DNA from: Agriotes lineatus
Taxonomy: Eukaryota > Arthropoda > Insecta > Coleoptera > Elateridae
NCBI GenBank assembly: GCA_940337035.1
Contig: OW679197.1
Coordinates: forward strand, 42,662,466-42,726,465
Length of the DNA: 64,000 nt
Direction: 5' to 3'
This document shows positions 45,084-56,488 of this stretch, one piece after another (the first letter of the stretch is position 1; every line of letters begins with the position of its first letter). The position numbers were made by a program, and so were the translations under genes. The notes beneath the pieces are model-generated. The model had not been told where the DNA came from, made no database searches, and saw only the letters and a program-made list of their open reading frames with translations.

Positions 45084-45182
45084 GGCCGATATAAACCAAA
45101 TAACGGACGCGGATGGATTTTATAATCCGAGGCAATAGCCGAGGTTTATAATCAACCAAATCTGTTATTTGCGTATCGGCCG
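45084..45182. repeat. Palindromic hairpin repeat 5
   Basis: Left arm GGCCGATA...CAAATAAC...TTTATAATCCGAGGC pairs with right arm GCCGAGGTTTATAAT...GTTATTTGCGTATCGGCC. The apex CCGAGGCAATAGCCGAGG again carries CCGAGG words. Arms are about 45 bp, imperfect. No ORF or target duplication is seen. Confidence 0.78.
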
Positions 45183-45660
45183 TGTGTCGTTCTAGACCAC
45201 CAAACGCAAAATGTGTTTCCACCCCCTCACAGATAAAGACAGATTTCGATATTCCGATATTTAAATATTTCCCATATGGACTGGAAAAAGCATAGTGAAA
45301 AAAATTACTAAACTTTACATGCTAATAAAATAAGATGAACTGAATCGAATAGCTCGCTTTAATTTTTCGTTTAAATGTATAATTCGGTCAAAAATGCATC
45401 TCATCTGTCACTACGCCCGCTGCAGACTATAAACTGTTGCAAAGCTGAGAGCGACTTCAATGTAGCACAAATAATGTGCCCGAGAAAGTAACAGCACTTA
45501 TCGTACAGTTCATATTCATGAAATAAAAATTACGCGTGTTTAGCTTAAGCTTTAAAGTGAGAAAAATGGAGAAAAACTAATACATAACAAACGTGTCTTT
45601 CAGAATAAAAACATCTTGAATGGCTGATTTGTTATGGTGGAGCTAGTGCTCCTTTGCTTC
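45183..45660. other. Gene-free stretch
   Basis: Nothing supportable. Confidence 0.5.
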
Positions 45661-45925
45661 AGGTCCCGGGTGGTGTAGCTTGAACAAGCGTCCACGTTCG
45701 ATCAGTAGAGTTAAGCAACGCTCTTTCTGGTCAGAACTTGGATGGGAGTTTCACGGCTGCATCTCTAGGCGCCTCGTGATACGGCTGTCACGGAAATAGT
45801 TGGTCCCGGCCGTCATAACAACATCATGACAGTCGTTAGTGGGGTTGGAAGTCCCCATAAATGCACAGTGACGCCTATAATTGGCCTAACGGCTGTTGGC
45901 TGAGCGCGAAATAAATAAAATAAAT
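45661..45925 (+). mobile_element. 5S rRNA-derived SINE
   Basis: The head carries the 5S internal promoter: GAGTTAAGCAACGCTC (box A) and GGTCAGAACTTGGATGGGAG (box C), preceded by a GTTCGATCAGTAG segment matching TCCGATCACCGAAG of 5S rRNA. The body continues through GGCTGTCACGGAAATAG and GGTTGGAAGTCCCC to an A-rich tail AAATAAATAAAATAAATAG. Length is about 265 bp. This is the SINE3-type layout (Pol III transcribed, mobilised by a partner LINE). Fragment 32605-32725 is related in its head. Confidence 0.77.
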
Positions 45926-46949
45926 AGCGAGTCGCCATTGGATGTATGAATTTTTCACTTGTTTAATCAATTCCGAAAATGAATCCATTATTTTCGTTAT
46001 ACATGTTTTGATTGAATATTGCAATGATAAGATTAATAGGACAATACCGAAGTAGACTATCAGATATCGAAATAAATGTGATAGTTAAATTAATTTTAAC
46101 TAGTTTAACGTAACCGCATTCATCAAACCAAATGTTTGTTCGGCGCATGCAATACTTATTTTTTATCATTAGCCAGAGCACATATTCGCCTAACGAATGT
46201 TAAATTAATGTATTTGCAAATTAGCAGTCATATCAGCTGTATTATTTTCCATTAGAAGTAGCTATCATTATGCATGTGACTGACTCATCGCCCCTGTGAG
46301 AAAATTAGTTTATCAAAACGGAAGGAAGTTGCTGAAACAAAGAGCGTTTTATGCGAATTCGCAGCACTGCAACTTGATTCGTTATCTGCAACTGCTTTAA
46401 TCTGTCACTATTATGATATCACTTTTTACACAATAGCGATGTGTTTGAGTTCATTGTTAGTGCTATTAGCTATTAGATTATCGTATTGCAAATTGTACAA
46501 AATATCGATAATTATTTAGAGTAGCTTTTAGTGCTGCATCACGATGACATGTTAATTGGTTTATTCAATTATGTTTTACAACTGAAAGGATTATTTATAA
46601 CTCCATTTTAAGTACTATTGCTAAAAAACTAGGACACATTCCAAAACTAGAAGCCATGAATCTTTATTATATTAGTTGATGAACTGACTTTGACTATCAT
46701 GTGAATAATTCAAACCTGTCATATGCCATATCAAATTTTAATATCAAAAAGTACAAAAAATAGATAAATGTGCATGGTGCAATTTGCCGAATAGGTTATA
46801 CCGTTTTCTAGGCATTGTTCACAGTGACGTTTTGAAATAATTTCAAATTTATTAATATCTAAGTTTCCAGTTAAAAGTTCATATTCTTCAGAAGAGTTTC
46901 GCCTCTGGCATGGTTTACACGTTGAGTTACCGTGCTCTTTTGCTTTTTC
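45926..46949. other. Gene-free A+T-rich stretch
   Basis: No supportable gene. The ORF at 45963-46181 (minus) has no recognisable domain. Confidence 0.5.
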
Positions 46950-46990
46950 CTCCTGATGAAGCCCCTTACGAAAGTGGGCGAAACGTTGAG
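46950..46990 (+). ncRNA. Second hammerhead-like motif, outside the intact PLE
   Basis: CTC, then CTGATGA (46953-46959, exact hammerhead core), one extra A, stem II GCCC/GGGC with an internal AC-GAAA-GT tip, GAAAC (46980-46984), GTT as the cleavage-type triplet, and GAG pairing with the first CTC as stem I. As in the PLE motif there is one extra base before stem II, and stem III is minimal. No PLE coding sequence lies next to it, so it may be a solo terminal repeat of another PLE family or chance. Confidence 0.45.
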
Positions 46991-47290
46991 TTCATCGACC
47001 TCATTAATGACACGGTCCAATCCCGGAAGTCGTTTGTTACTTAACAAAACATAGCTTTGAAAACGTATGCCTTATATTAACGTGAAATCATATTTATGTC
47101 ACAGATTGTGGACATCGCAAAAAATTTGACGTATACATAAGCTTTAATACAACGAATGCTCTAAATAGGCATTACTCACACCAAGATATTCTTAACCTAT
47201 CCCAATTTGACGTTTCTCTTCCGCCAAGAAATCTTTCACTTTTAAAATATTATTTTGGGCTTGCTCTCTTGGTCTTTACAGTACTTATTA
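46991..47290. other. Gene-free stretch
   Basis: Nothing supportable; the right end borders the poly(A) tail (poly-T on this strand) of the Jockey element. Confidence 0.45.
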
Positions 47291-48030
47291 AATTTTTTTT
47301 TTATATTTATTTATTTGCTCTACAATCTGTCATACATAGACATTCAGTAGATAGTTTAACAAGTGTAAGTGGATGAGGACATGAAGGTTGAGCCTCCAGT
47401 GAGAGCTCACCTATAGTAAACTAAAATTAATTTAACAAATTCTGACTAGCCTAGGGGTGTACGACACTCACTGCATAGTTACTCAAATCTGTTTATGAGG
47501 TCGAGAGGTTTAAATCTTTTTAGGCGCGGTTGAACTTCGTCGTCGATTACAAGTAATGGTTCCACGAGGGCGTTTGGGTGACCACTAATCCGGTCTCGAT
47601 AGCGCGCACTGAACCTTTGAATCTCTTCGTTAACTGTAGCCACTTCAAGATCGCGTCTTATAATTTCATTGGGGACGTACCATGGTGCGTTTACAATCAT
47701 TCTGAGAACTTTGGATTGAAATCTTCTAAGGATTTCGATATTGGATGTCTTGGCAGTGCCCCAGAGTTGTATTCCATAAGACCATATGGGCTTGATCATG
47801 GTTTTATAGAGGAGTAGCTTGTTGTCCAGGGATAGTTGGGATTGGCGCCCTAGTAGCCAGTACATGTTTTGTAGTTTTAATCCCATCTGTTTGCGCTTTG
47901 TCCATATGTGCGTTCTCCATGTCAGCTTTTTGTCCAGGTGAATGCCGAGGTATTTGGCACTATCAGCTTGGGGGATCTGTTGATTATTTAGCGTCAATGG
48001 TGGACAGGTTCCTCTCCGTAGGGTGAAACT
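47291..48030 (-). mobile_element. Jockey-clade LINE, 5'-truncated
   Basis: The minus strand carries the C-terminal part of a Jockey ORF2 (47479-48030), a 3' UTR of about 190 bp and an A-rich tail (T-run at 47288-47310 on the plus strand). 5' truncation within the RT-coding region is typical for LINE insertions. The exact 5' junction is uncertain: the open frame runs on to 48057 but the first residues do not look like Jockey. Confidence 0.85.
47479..48030 (-). pseudogene. Jockey ORF2 C-terminal fragment
   Basis: The uninterrupted reading contains TLRRGTCPPLTLNNQQIPQA, DSAKYLGIHLDKKLTWRTHI, KQMGLKLQNMYWLLGR, LLYKTMIKPIWSYGIQLWGT and LRRFQSKVLRMIVNAPWYVP, the conserved thumb and C-terminal segment of Jockey reverse transcriptases, through IIRRDLEVATV to a stop at 47479. 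The polymerase catalytic motifs lie upstream and are missing. No frameshifts in about 180 codons, so the insertion is fairly young compared with the RTE-like copies. It lacks a zinc-knuckle region, as is normal for this clade. Confidence 0.85.
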
Positions 48031-48057
48031 TATTACATGTATTTGGATAAATGTCAC

Positions 48058-50439
48058 ATTGGCAGCATTATAAAATAAGCTACATTTAAATCCGACCTAC
48101 CCAAAAATTGCAGATTTTTTGTTTCGTCTAGTTCGTTATACCTAAATAAAGAGAGAGAAATTATTACGTCACGGAAAAAGGGCAATGTGTAAACTTTACA
48201 TAGTAGATTTCATTATCCAATATTATAACCAATGATACTGCTATAGATAATTGATGATTGTTCAAAAACCCATTAAACATACTGTACGAGAGCTTCTTTT
48301 ACTACTGATTCCTAACCGTTCGTGATGTTGGCCATAGTCAGAGGTACCATTCTCTTACAAGCGGCTCGTCCCAATAGCTCTGCCGAAGAGAATCCAAACC
48401 AGTCTGTCTCTCAGGTGCTCAAACCATGCAATCCATCGAATCTTCGGCTTCGTCTACCGAGTAGTTTCCCTGCATCATGAGTTAAGGTATCCGATACTCT
48501 CTTTGCATTTCATATAGATCCATCCATTGATAATTTTCAAAGACGTTTAGGGCAATGCAGATGAACCTTGCTAGTTCTATATTGCTCAGAAGACCTGGTT
48601 TCTTTGGCTGAGTGACGAAAGCCGAGATTAATCAAATCATCAAGAATGGTAGTACCTGTTTTTTAGATGGCGTTGAAACGCTGTGTCAGTTCTTTGACAC
48701 CCACAGAAAGGATGATTAGCATTTCCATTGCTATGTTATCTGGCCTGTTGTCAAATGAATACTTATCATGAACAGTTATACAACAAATTCGGAATTCTGA
48801 ATACTCTACATGATTATGCATTATAAAATTGACAACCTACATGCACACGCAAATTTTTGGCTTTTATCAAAATTTTATTGTGGTACTAGAAATCCCACCA
48901 TTTTAATAGCAATCAAAAAGTGGGCATCTTTTCTATGACATTCAGTCATTTCTTTGAATTTAATACACTCAAGCCTGGTCACCGACACAACTATTAAAAA
49001 AAGTCTGGACCCTTAGTGGCAATGCACGCTCTAATTCCATCGTCTGGTATATCTTATATCAAACATTTATTGAATATGCTGAACAACTTCTCTATAAGCA
49101 TTACAGGTCCGTTCTTTATCAGTTCAATGCTAATATCCCCAGGCCTATCTCTTCCATTTTCATATTTATTTAGAACTGTACGCAGCTTTTCTGTTAGTAC
49201 ATATCTCCATTTCTCTATTGAGTTCTTCTCTATGCGTTTCTTCTTGGTATTATTCGTATTTTACTACGTGTTTGTGTCTACTTTTCGTTAATATTTTTTA
49301 TTTTGTTAGAAGTGTAGTTTAATAATAATAATAATGAATAACCATAAACATAGATATTAACATGCCCCTAAAATTTAAAAGGCAAAAAGAAAACATTTGC
49401 ACCCACCTTCAGCTCCAAAAATCTTGACGGTAGGCTCTACAATAAATCATATATTGTTACGATTTGCGTTCTTGTAAGGTAGAATTTCGTAGGCAAAATT
49501 GCCATCCTAAAGTCACAACAGGCGGATGAAAGCCGGTATTGAGAACATGCCTTTCTTTGGGAAGATGGAAATATTTGAATCTCAAGGAAGCACAAAGGTA
49601 AATTTATGCAGATTTTACCTTTAAACCGAAAAATTGGACGAAGCTAGATTATTAGCACGTGATCAGAAGCGCAACAATTGCCACTCGGTCATAAAAGTTA
49701 GGCTAAAAATATGCGCCGGTTGGAGCAAATTCCTTTAGTAGAGTTATAAATTGTCACGTTCATGTAAGTGACTTAGAAATCCGAAATTAAGAGCTGGTCT
49801 GATATGCTTATTGGAAATTTTGAGAACGCCTGCCGAGTTTTCTTGATCAAGTTGAACTGAGAATTTAGTAGTTAATAAGTAACCGTGTAAGACTTAAGTT
49901 GTTCTGTAAATTGCAGAAAATAAGTGCAATTATTATACTTAAGTGTTCTTATTAATATAGCAACAGTAGCTTTAGCCTTCGTGTATAAGTGTATTTTGAC
50001 TAAAAGGATTGTCAGTCAGACTTTAGACGAATTTGCGACAATATTCATTACTTCGCTATCAAGCGCTACGCGCTTTCCTTACAGTGCTCTGTCGATAATT
50101 AATCAGAATTCAATTGATTGAATAAGAATAAACACACGTTAAGTTCACTATATTTATTTACTCCTATATTTACACAAGTAAACACGTTAAATGCAACAGT
50201 GACAAGGCCACCGTTGGTGTTAAGGCTCTGAAGTATCCTTTGTAACTGTACAATATAACGGTGTTACCTATTTAAATATGGTTTAGGTCGCAGCCCTTAC
50301 ACATACCTCTCTTAACGCTTTTTACACATGTTAAGTTATTTTCCACATCTTCCGGCGCCGAAATTATGCGTACTTCTTGAGGATATAAAAGTTATATGGG
50401 ATATCTTAACCTAATACCATTGCTACACTTCTAAATAAC
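48058..50439. other. Unassigned region
   Basis: About 48280-48770 is more balanced in composition; on the minus strand it reads broken coding-like pieces (for example WFEHLRDRLVW across a frame change) that suggest an old element, but I cannot name it. The ORF at 49016-49291 is not recognisable. The rest is A+T-rich. 49900-50430 may include the 3' end or LTR of the BEL/Pao remnant that follows, but no LTR pair is visible. Confidence 0.4.
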
Positions 50440-50708
50440 GCCCGCACTTTATGGTCGCGTGCGGTAATCACTTCGTCTATCACCCCCATTTTTCAAACAA
50501 GGCGCCTACTACACTCGTGCACATTCACATTATGATGAGCACTGCGAATCTGTTGTACATACTCGGACGACCATCGCTTCCAAAAGAATTCAATAATCTC
50601 AACCGATGCCCCCATTGTTTCCTTAATTCGTCACCTTTGATGCTAGGTAAAGTTGTAACATTATTACCCAGTAGAAAATGGAAAGGTGTTAGTGGGAGAA
50701 TCTCCTAA
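50440..50708 (-). pseudogene. BEL/Pao pol, C-terminal segment after integrase
   Basis: Minus-strand reading from the SINE border: EILPLTPFHFLLGNNVTTLP, then IKGDELRKQWGHRLRLLNSF, and after a frameshift FFWKRWSSEYVQQIRS and MGVIDEVITARDHKVRALFR. This matches the BEL/Pao region beyond the integrase core (the L-T-P-x-H-F-L-x-G box and the F-W-x-R-W-x-x-E-Y-L box). It continues the integrase piece at 50941-51187, from which it is separated only by a SINE. Broken by frameshifts. Confidence 0.75.
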
Positions 50709-50940
50709 AAGGTAAAGGTTCAGGGTCATTTCAATTCCCCCAACTGGGGGCGAGCTGCTATAGGGACCTTGCGTCCCTCTTCAGCCAAGAACGGGAGTTA
50801 TAAAATGTGTGAGAGAAGGTAACTCTGTTGACTCAGGAAAACCACCTAAAATCCTGAATCAGAGCAGACGGCCATGGGAATCGAACCAGGGATCTCCCGA
50901 ATGCTAAGCAGACGTGGTGACCACTAGTATACAGAGCTCG
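50709..50940 (-). mobile_element. tRNA-derived SINE inserted in BEL/Pao pol
   Basis: On the minus strand the head has TATACTAGTGGTCACC (A-box-like) and GGTTCGATTCCCATGGCC (B box GGTTCGATTCC), the internal Pol III promoter of tRNA-derived SINEs. The body runs through TGAATCAGGATTTTAGG-like DNA and GCTCGCCCCCAGTTGGGG to GAACCTTTACC. It is flanked by imperfect direct repeats of about 15 bp in BEL/Pao coding DNA: GTAGTAGCATCTCCTC on the right (50941-50956) and GTGGGAGAATCTCCTA on the left (50693-50708). Confidence 0.82.
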
Positions 50941-51187
50941 GTAGTAGCATCTCCTCAGCATCCGTCCCCATGTAAGTAAGGGGTCTGGAATTGATTGTGG
51001 CTGCAATTTCGGTGATTACTGTCGTCAGCTGTTCTTTATTTAAAATAAATTTGCCTATCGAAGATTGCAATGCGTTTTTACTAATCGCTTCCAGAAGCCT
51101 TCCCACCAGGACGCTCTTTCTATTATAAATTTTTATTTTATGCGTTTTTCTATCATTAAAGTATTTAATTCTGGACTTGATCGCCAA
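50941..51187 (-). pseudogene. BEL/Pao integrase fragment
   Basis: The minus frame contains LVGRLLEAISKNALQSSIGK, LNKEQLTTVITEIAATINSR and PLTYMGTDAEEML. This is the end of the integrase catalytic core in BEL/Pao elements (the conserved E in TEIxAxINSRPLTY). The upstream G-G-x-W-E-R box is replaced by unrelated sequence, so the fragment is truncated on that side, and on the other side it is cut by the SINE. Confidence 0.78.
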
Positions 51188-51261
51188 TCTTCTATTGGCC
51201 TATTACGTAAGTAATCTTTTAAACACACCTTCACAAGCCGTGGGTTCGTGCGTTTTAGTCA

Positions 51262-52440
51262 CGGACAAGCTGCGTTTAGAAAAGGTTTTATCCCCACAGA
51301 GCATTTACAGCCTGTCAGGATTTAACAGAGAAAGCCACAGAATATCAAATACCTATCTGGATAGCCTTTCTCGACTACAGGAAAGCGATTGATATGATAG
51401 AGATATGGGTCTTAGAACAAGCTCTAAAACACGCAAGAATTGATTATCGCTACACAAACTTAATTAAGAAAATTTATAGGAATGCTACACTACAGGTACG
51501 GATTTACGATAACACAAATAAAATCAACATTACCAGAGGAGTACGACAAGGCGATACGGTGTCGCCAAAACTATTTACGTTAATGCTGGAAGCCTTTAAG
51601 AATATCAAATGGAAAACTCGCGGAATCAATATCAACGGTGAGAGACTGCACCATTTAAGGTTCACCGATGACATCGTGATTTTTGTAAAATCAAAGCCCG
51701 AGCTAACAAGCCTAATAAACGACATAGCAAAAGCAACAACGAGCGTAGGCTTACAGTTAAACTACCAGAAAACCAAGTATATGACAAATGAAACAGATAC
51801 AGATACTGAACAACAACTTAAAATCGACAACAACCGAATCGAAAGTGTAAGCAAATTTATATACTCGTACTTAGGCCATACAATTACGTTGGGAAAAGAA
51901 AATCAAGAATTAGAAATCGACGAGCGAATAAGATTAACTTGGGGTACATATACGCAAAACTAAGAAACCTAATGGAAATGGATATACCTCTCCCCATGAA
52001 AGTTCAGCTGTACCATCAGTGTATCCTACCAGTAACATTATATGGAGCTGAAACGTGGGTATTCGCCAAATCCATTCTGCGTAAACTTCAATTAAACGAA
52101 AGGGCTATGGAAAGAAAAAATCTAGACATATTTCTGAAGAATCGAAAAACAAATGAATGGATCAGATCAAGAACGAAAGTGCCAGACATTGTGAAGAGAG
52201 CTGCTCAACTCAAATGGAATTGGGCCGAACATGTAGCCCGAAATAGAAAACTGGTCTAGCAAGCTTATCAAATGGCGACTCCGGGGAGAACAAGAGAGGG
52301 GTAGGATGTCCTCAGATGATGTTAAAAGAACGGCTGGGTTCATCTGAATACGAGTAGCCCAAAATAGAGAAATTTGGAAAGGCTTAAGGGAGGCTTATAT
52401 CCAAACGGTAGAAATAGGCTTATGAAAGAAGTAGAAGATA
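51262..52440 (+). pseudogene. RTE-like RT, C-terminal two thirds, frameshifted
   Basis: It begins in the plus strand with AAFRKGFIPTEHLQPVRI near 51265 and IAFLDYRKAIDMIEIW near 51370 (motif A). The longest open part (51394-51963) gives ITRGVRQGDTVSPKLFTLML, LHHLRFTDDIVIFVKS (FTDD catalytic box) and GLQLNYQKTKYMTNE. After a frameshift at about 51940, 51939-52259 gives CILPVTLYGAETWVFAKSIL and the RAAQLKWNWAEHVAR box. A stop and further frameshifts precede the terminal REIWKGLREAYIQ near 52370. The endonuclease is absent. Confidence 0.85.
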
Positions 52441-52639
52441 TAAATTTTGACCTCACTTTCTGTTACATATCGTAAAAATATTGTTTTCTCGCAGCTACTA
52501 TTGATAAATATGTCATCTAATTTTGAAGGCCGATTCAAGATTTTATTTGCTTTATTTTCTGCTATAGTGGCCTAATAGATGTTAAATTCATTTGCATTTT
52601 TTTTTAATTTGATTATAATCAAATGTAATGGTTTTAATT

Positions 52640-53025
52640 TCACCTAATTTTTTGCGTTATTTAACGATTCGTTAATTAGATTCCACATTTGTTTCGAATC
52701 CTTATAACCTGTTATTTTACTTTGATAATATTGCGTTTTAGCATTACTAACTAAATGGTTTATTTTGTTTCTATACGTTTCATACTCCCGTAATGCATCG
52801 AAATCATTATTTTTTATAGTGTATACAAAGTTTATCGCCATTAGTTATCCATTAGTTATCCAAGGCTTCCTCACAGCATTTCTCGTTCTTCTTTCTGAAA
52901 TGTCAGTCCACGGATCTACTGCAAATTTCAAAATATTCACAAATATGTCTGGAAGTATTGGGATGGCATTGTCATGTACAAACACAGCTTGCCTTGTCCT
53001 ATTTGAATATAGTCGCAGTTAAGCC
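52640..53025 (-). pseudogene. CR1/L2-like LINE fragment, linker region
   Basis: Minus-strand reading: LRLYSNRTRQAVFVHDNAIP, then WTDISERRTRNAVRKPWITN, and after a stop FVYTIKNNDFDALREYETYR and KTQYYQSKITGYKDSKQMWN. The last segments correspond to the KSNYYKQKISQAPNDPKHLW linker of the better-preserved LINE at 56489-59755, so it is a related but different copy. Only the region between endonuclease and RT survives. Confidence 0.75.
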
Positions 53026-55229
53026 GATCATAATTAATCTTTTCAATTTTTGTTATTTTTTTTTGTTCTATGACTGAAAATAGGTATTTTCAGTAATGTA
53101 GCAAAGGGACCTGTAACAGTAAAGTAAAATCTCCGCCAAATTTCAGTATTTATGGGATTTCCTTATGAATTTACTTTTACGTCTTCTTAATGTCAATATA
53201 AGGTTCCAGACCTTCCTAGATCTTATGTTACCTATATGTGTGTTTATTTGGGCACACTTTGCATTGAAAATCTTATTTTTCCGTTCTTCTGTTTTTTTAC
53301 TTCTCTATTATTAATTTTACGCACAACAAAATATAAATCTAACATCGAATAACTGAAAAAACGTTTGTACTGTGTACTAGGTAGCAAGGTAGCATAAACA
53401 CCCGCATAAACATTAAACTTTTACTTTTATTGTAACCGCCATAACTACATATTTATGTCGAACTATTCCATAAACAAAAAATAATTTTATCATACAAAAT
53501 CTATAAAGGAAATAATAAAACATTATTTGTCGCACTAACAGCATTTGTAAGCTATTGCGGAAGGATATTTGTAAGAACATAGGACGGAATTTAATCAATT
53601 CGCTTAGTTACAGGTTCAACGCCACCACATTTGCTTTATATATTCAAATCTATATAAAATCATATCTCTCTTTTCTAATATTGTCATCAAATGCAAATAC
53701 GAGATGAGAATACGGGCCAGAGGCTTTGGTCTTATTATCTTTCTGTGTACCATTTAATTTACTCAATTGCTGGTTTCTATAGCACAAAAGTTACAACAGA
53801 CATCACGTGCCGACTTAATTTAAACAGCTATTAACGTTAAATTTTACATTCTGCACCGCGGTATTATTGTTGCTTGTCGTCTATAAATTGGCGTTAATAG
53901 TTGCTAAAGCCGGGGTTAAAGTTCTGCCCCGTCTGCTTGACCTTTGGAAAAATTAATGCAACAATGTAAAGGCGAGACAAATCCCATTTAAAGGAGCAAC
54001 GACAGTGCCCAATTTAGAATCCCATCCCTGAACTTTGGCGGTTTCAACACACATGTCGGCACGAGCACGTGAACAAATTACGAATTTATCACCACAATCT
54101 GCACAAGGCCTTCCTGTTTCCTGCTTTTTCTATACTTATATAACTGCGTTCAATTAAAAGTGACCTATTTTGTGTTGCTGTTAATTATGTAGGCTTCGTG
54201 TTCTACAATATGCAATTATTTAATGAAACGATAATGGCTCTTTCCAATAAAAGTCGGGTAACTTTAGTTACTCGATATACTCGTGATTAGCTTCTATTAA
54301 AATATTAAAAACTGTTATTAGAGGAGCGTCTGTCCCTGAATAGTTAATAGCAAGCTATGTATTTTTAAAGGTAGGTACGGTCACCGCGAGCGTCAATTTG
54401 TCGAACATTTTTCATGCAAAGCCTCTAATTTTTGAAGTTTTTATATTTTAAATATATAGTATAACTGCCACTATAATAAACTTCTTTATAGTTTTAATTG
54501 GGCTTTTGAAGTGAAAATTCTGAGACAACGTATTGACTGAATCGGATTTGGACAAACGTATAGTATAAGTACTTAGTATAATTTACTAATTTGGAAAGCA
54601 TTCAATTTTATCGTAATATTGTTTTCTTCGTTTACTTGTTTACTTTAATTAATGGGAGACACTTTGCTGTCATTGATAATAATAGTTCATTTTGAAATTA
54701 TCACTTCAATCAAATAAATAAAAAATATAGTGCGTCATGTAATATTGATAATATTTTTAAACACGTTCTATTAATAGGAAGTGTATATTCCATCCGAAAT
54801 AAGGCGGTAAAAATATAAATCAAGGGAAAGATAAATTCTAAACAAAAACTGGAGCGACACTTGTTCTCAGAGAAAATAGTGAAAAAAGTTCTTAATTGCC
54901 AATGAGCTACGTAGCCGTAAGTGGGAAACCCATGAATAATATTACTATGAATAGAGGATATTGCAAATTGTCCAACGAGTTAAAATGAATGAAAAAAAAC
55001 TATACTTTTCACTAAAGCACCAAACGCAGACAGCTTCACAAATATATACAAAAAATAAATATACAAATCTAAGCTATCAACGATTATTTTGGGTAGAGGT
55101 TAGCCATGATTTATTTTTTTAATGTTAGTGTTTGTGTTTTTATAGTTATTACGTCATCAAGGGCATTATGAGCAAAATAAACGCCAAAGATTGTTAGTCT
55201 ACAAACCGAGGGATTTGGCCCGAGGTCTT
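53026..55229. other. Gene-free A+T-rich stretch
   Basis: No supportable gene, RNA or repeat was found. Confidence 0.5.
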
Positions 55230-55750
55230 CTTGCTATTTTAGGTCTAATGACCTGTGTTTTTCCATTCTCTTAATCTTGCGACGTCGATGCCCAGCTATC
55301 TTTCCATCTTTTAGGTCGCCTACCTGATGGTCTGGAAGTCTGCGGTTTGTTGTCCATTGCTATTTGTCATTGTGATATGGTCGTTCCAGCCCCTTCTGTG
55401 TTCTCGCGTTCATTTTATGACATCCTGTACATTGCACGTATTTCCACATTTCGCACTCGATCGTTCAGTATTATACTCCTCTTATATTCCTCTTAGAACT
55501 TTAATTTCTGTCATGCGAGGCATCCTTTACGTGATTGACGTGTCTGCTCTCGTTTCTACAGTCATGATTGGACGTGTGCAGGTTTTATATATAACTTTGT
55601 AGTCTTTACTCACATCCTTATTTTTCCAAATAGCGTCTTTCAAACATCCTGACAGGGATGTCGATGTCTATGTACTTAAAGGTCGTTACTTGTTCAATGA
55701 TTTTGTTACTGATGACTAATTTACATCTTATTGGTTCTTTTAAAATTACT
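55230..55750 (-). pseudogene. RTE-like RT C-terminal fragment
   Basis: Minus-strand reading from 55750: KTKSIVILKEPIRCKLVISN, KIIEQVTTFKYIDIDI (the F-K-Y-L-G box with D for G), then after frame changes pieces of the thumb and the ending MWKYVQCTGCHKMNART / RKINRMEKHRSLDL. It is broken throughout. The element resembles the plus-strand tail at 14560-15010. Confidence 0.72.
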
Positions 55751-55793
55751 ATGGACTTCGTTTTTTCTACCGATTTCTAAAAAAAGACAAAAA

Positions 55794-56155
55794 ACGGATA
55801 GCTCAGTTGGGAAAGCGCTTGGCGTGCATTAAACAAGTCCTCGGTTCGAATCCCGCGGGGGCCGGAGTTTTTCTGCAGACTTGGCGATTGGAATCAGGCT
55901 CGGTGAGACCATTCACAGTTGGGCACCAAATTAACTGTGCTCTAGTCAGAATCACAAACCTAAGAGATAGAGTAACAAAGTCAACACATTACCAGCACAC
56001 ACACATAACACAATGGTTGCTACGCAAGCACAAAAAGCGCGCTCCAACTTTGTAACTCGAATCCGGGGCAAGTTGAGCATTGAGCACCAGCTTCTACACC
56101 GCAAGGTAAAGTGAGGTTAAAGACAATTCATACATACATACATACATACATACAT
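55794..56155 (+). mobile_element. tRNA-derived SINE with (CATA)n tail
   Basis: The head reads GGATAGCTCAGTTGGGAAAG (A box TAGCTCAGTTGG) and, about 35 bases on, GGTTCGAATCCCGCGGG (B box GGTTCGAATCC), the complete internal promoter of a tRNA-derived SINE. The body of about 250 bp is unrelated to tRNA. It ends in a run of CATA repeats (about 56128-56151). It cannot be a functional tRNA: no 3' acceptor arm matches the 5' end. It sits just left of an RTE-like fragment; a similar CATACATACATGTCC tail near 15907 suggests the SINE may borrow an RTE-like 3' end. Confidence 0.85.
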
Positions 56156-56188
56156 GTCCATGTTGTAACTCCGGGGGGGTTCCTAGGT

Positions 56189-56488
56189 GGAAAGGAGTCA
56201 GACAGGGTGACACCATCTCCCCAAAACTGTTTACTTTTGCTTTGGAGGATGTTTTCAAAGGTATTAAAATAGACAACAGATATTTAAACCATTTTCGCTT
56301 CGCGGACGACATCGTGCTCATTAGCCAAGATATGGCGGAGTTGCAAGACATGATGAATGAACTAAAGTCATATTCCGAAAAAATCGGGCTTACCATGAAC
56401 ATATCCAAAACTAAAATTATGACAACAGGCAACACAGAAATACGCCTGGATGACCATGACATAGAGAATGTCGTCTATTTAGGACACA
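56189..56488 (+). pseudogene. RTE-like RT, part 1 (left of LINE insertion)
   Basis: The plus frame reads WKGVRQGDTISPKLFTFALE, LNHFRFADDIVLISQDMAEL (intact FADD catalytic box) and KIGLTMNISKTKIMTTGNTE, ending at VVYLGHTI where the LINE begins. The conserved continuation (GKENQ...) resumes at 59756, so the gene was cut by the insertion. Confidence 0.87.

Noticed and set aside
45690..45760. A functional 5S rRNA gene
   Set aside because: The 5' half is diverged, box spacing is altered, and the sequence continues into a SINE body with an A-rich tail.
55796..55868. A tRNA gene
   Set aside because: A and B boxes are present but acceptor arms do not pair and the sequence continues into a SINE body with a CATA tail.
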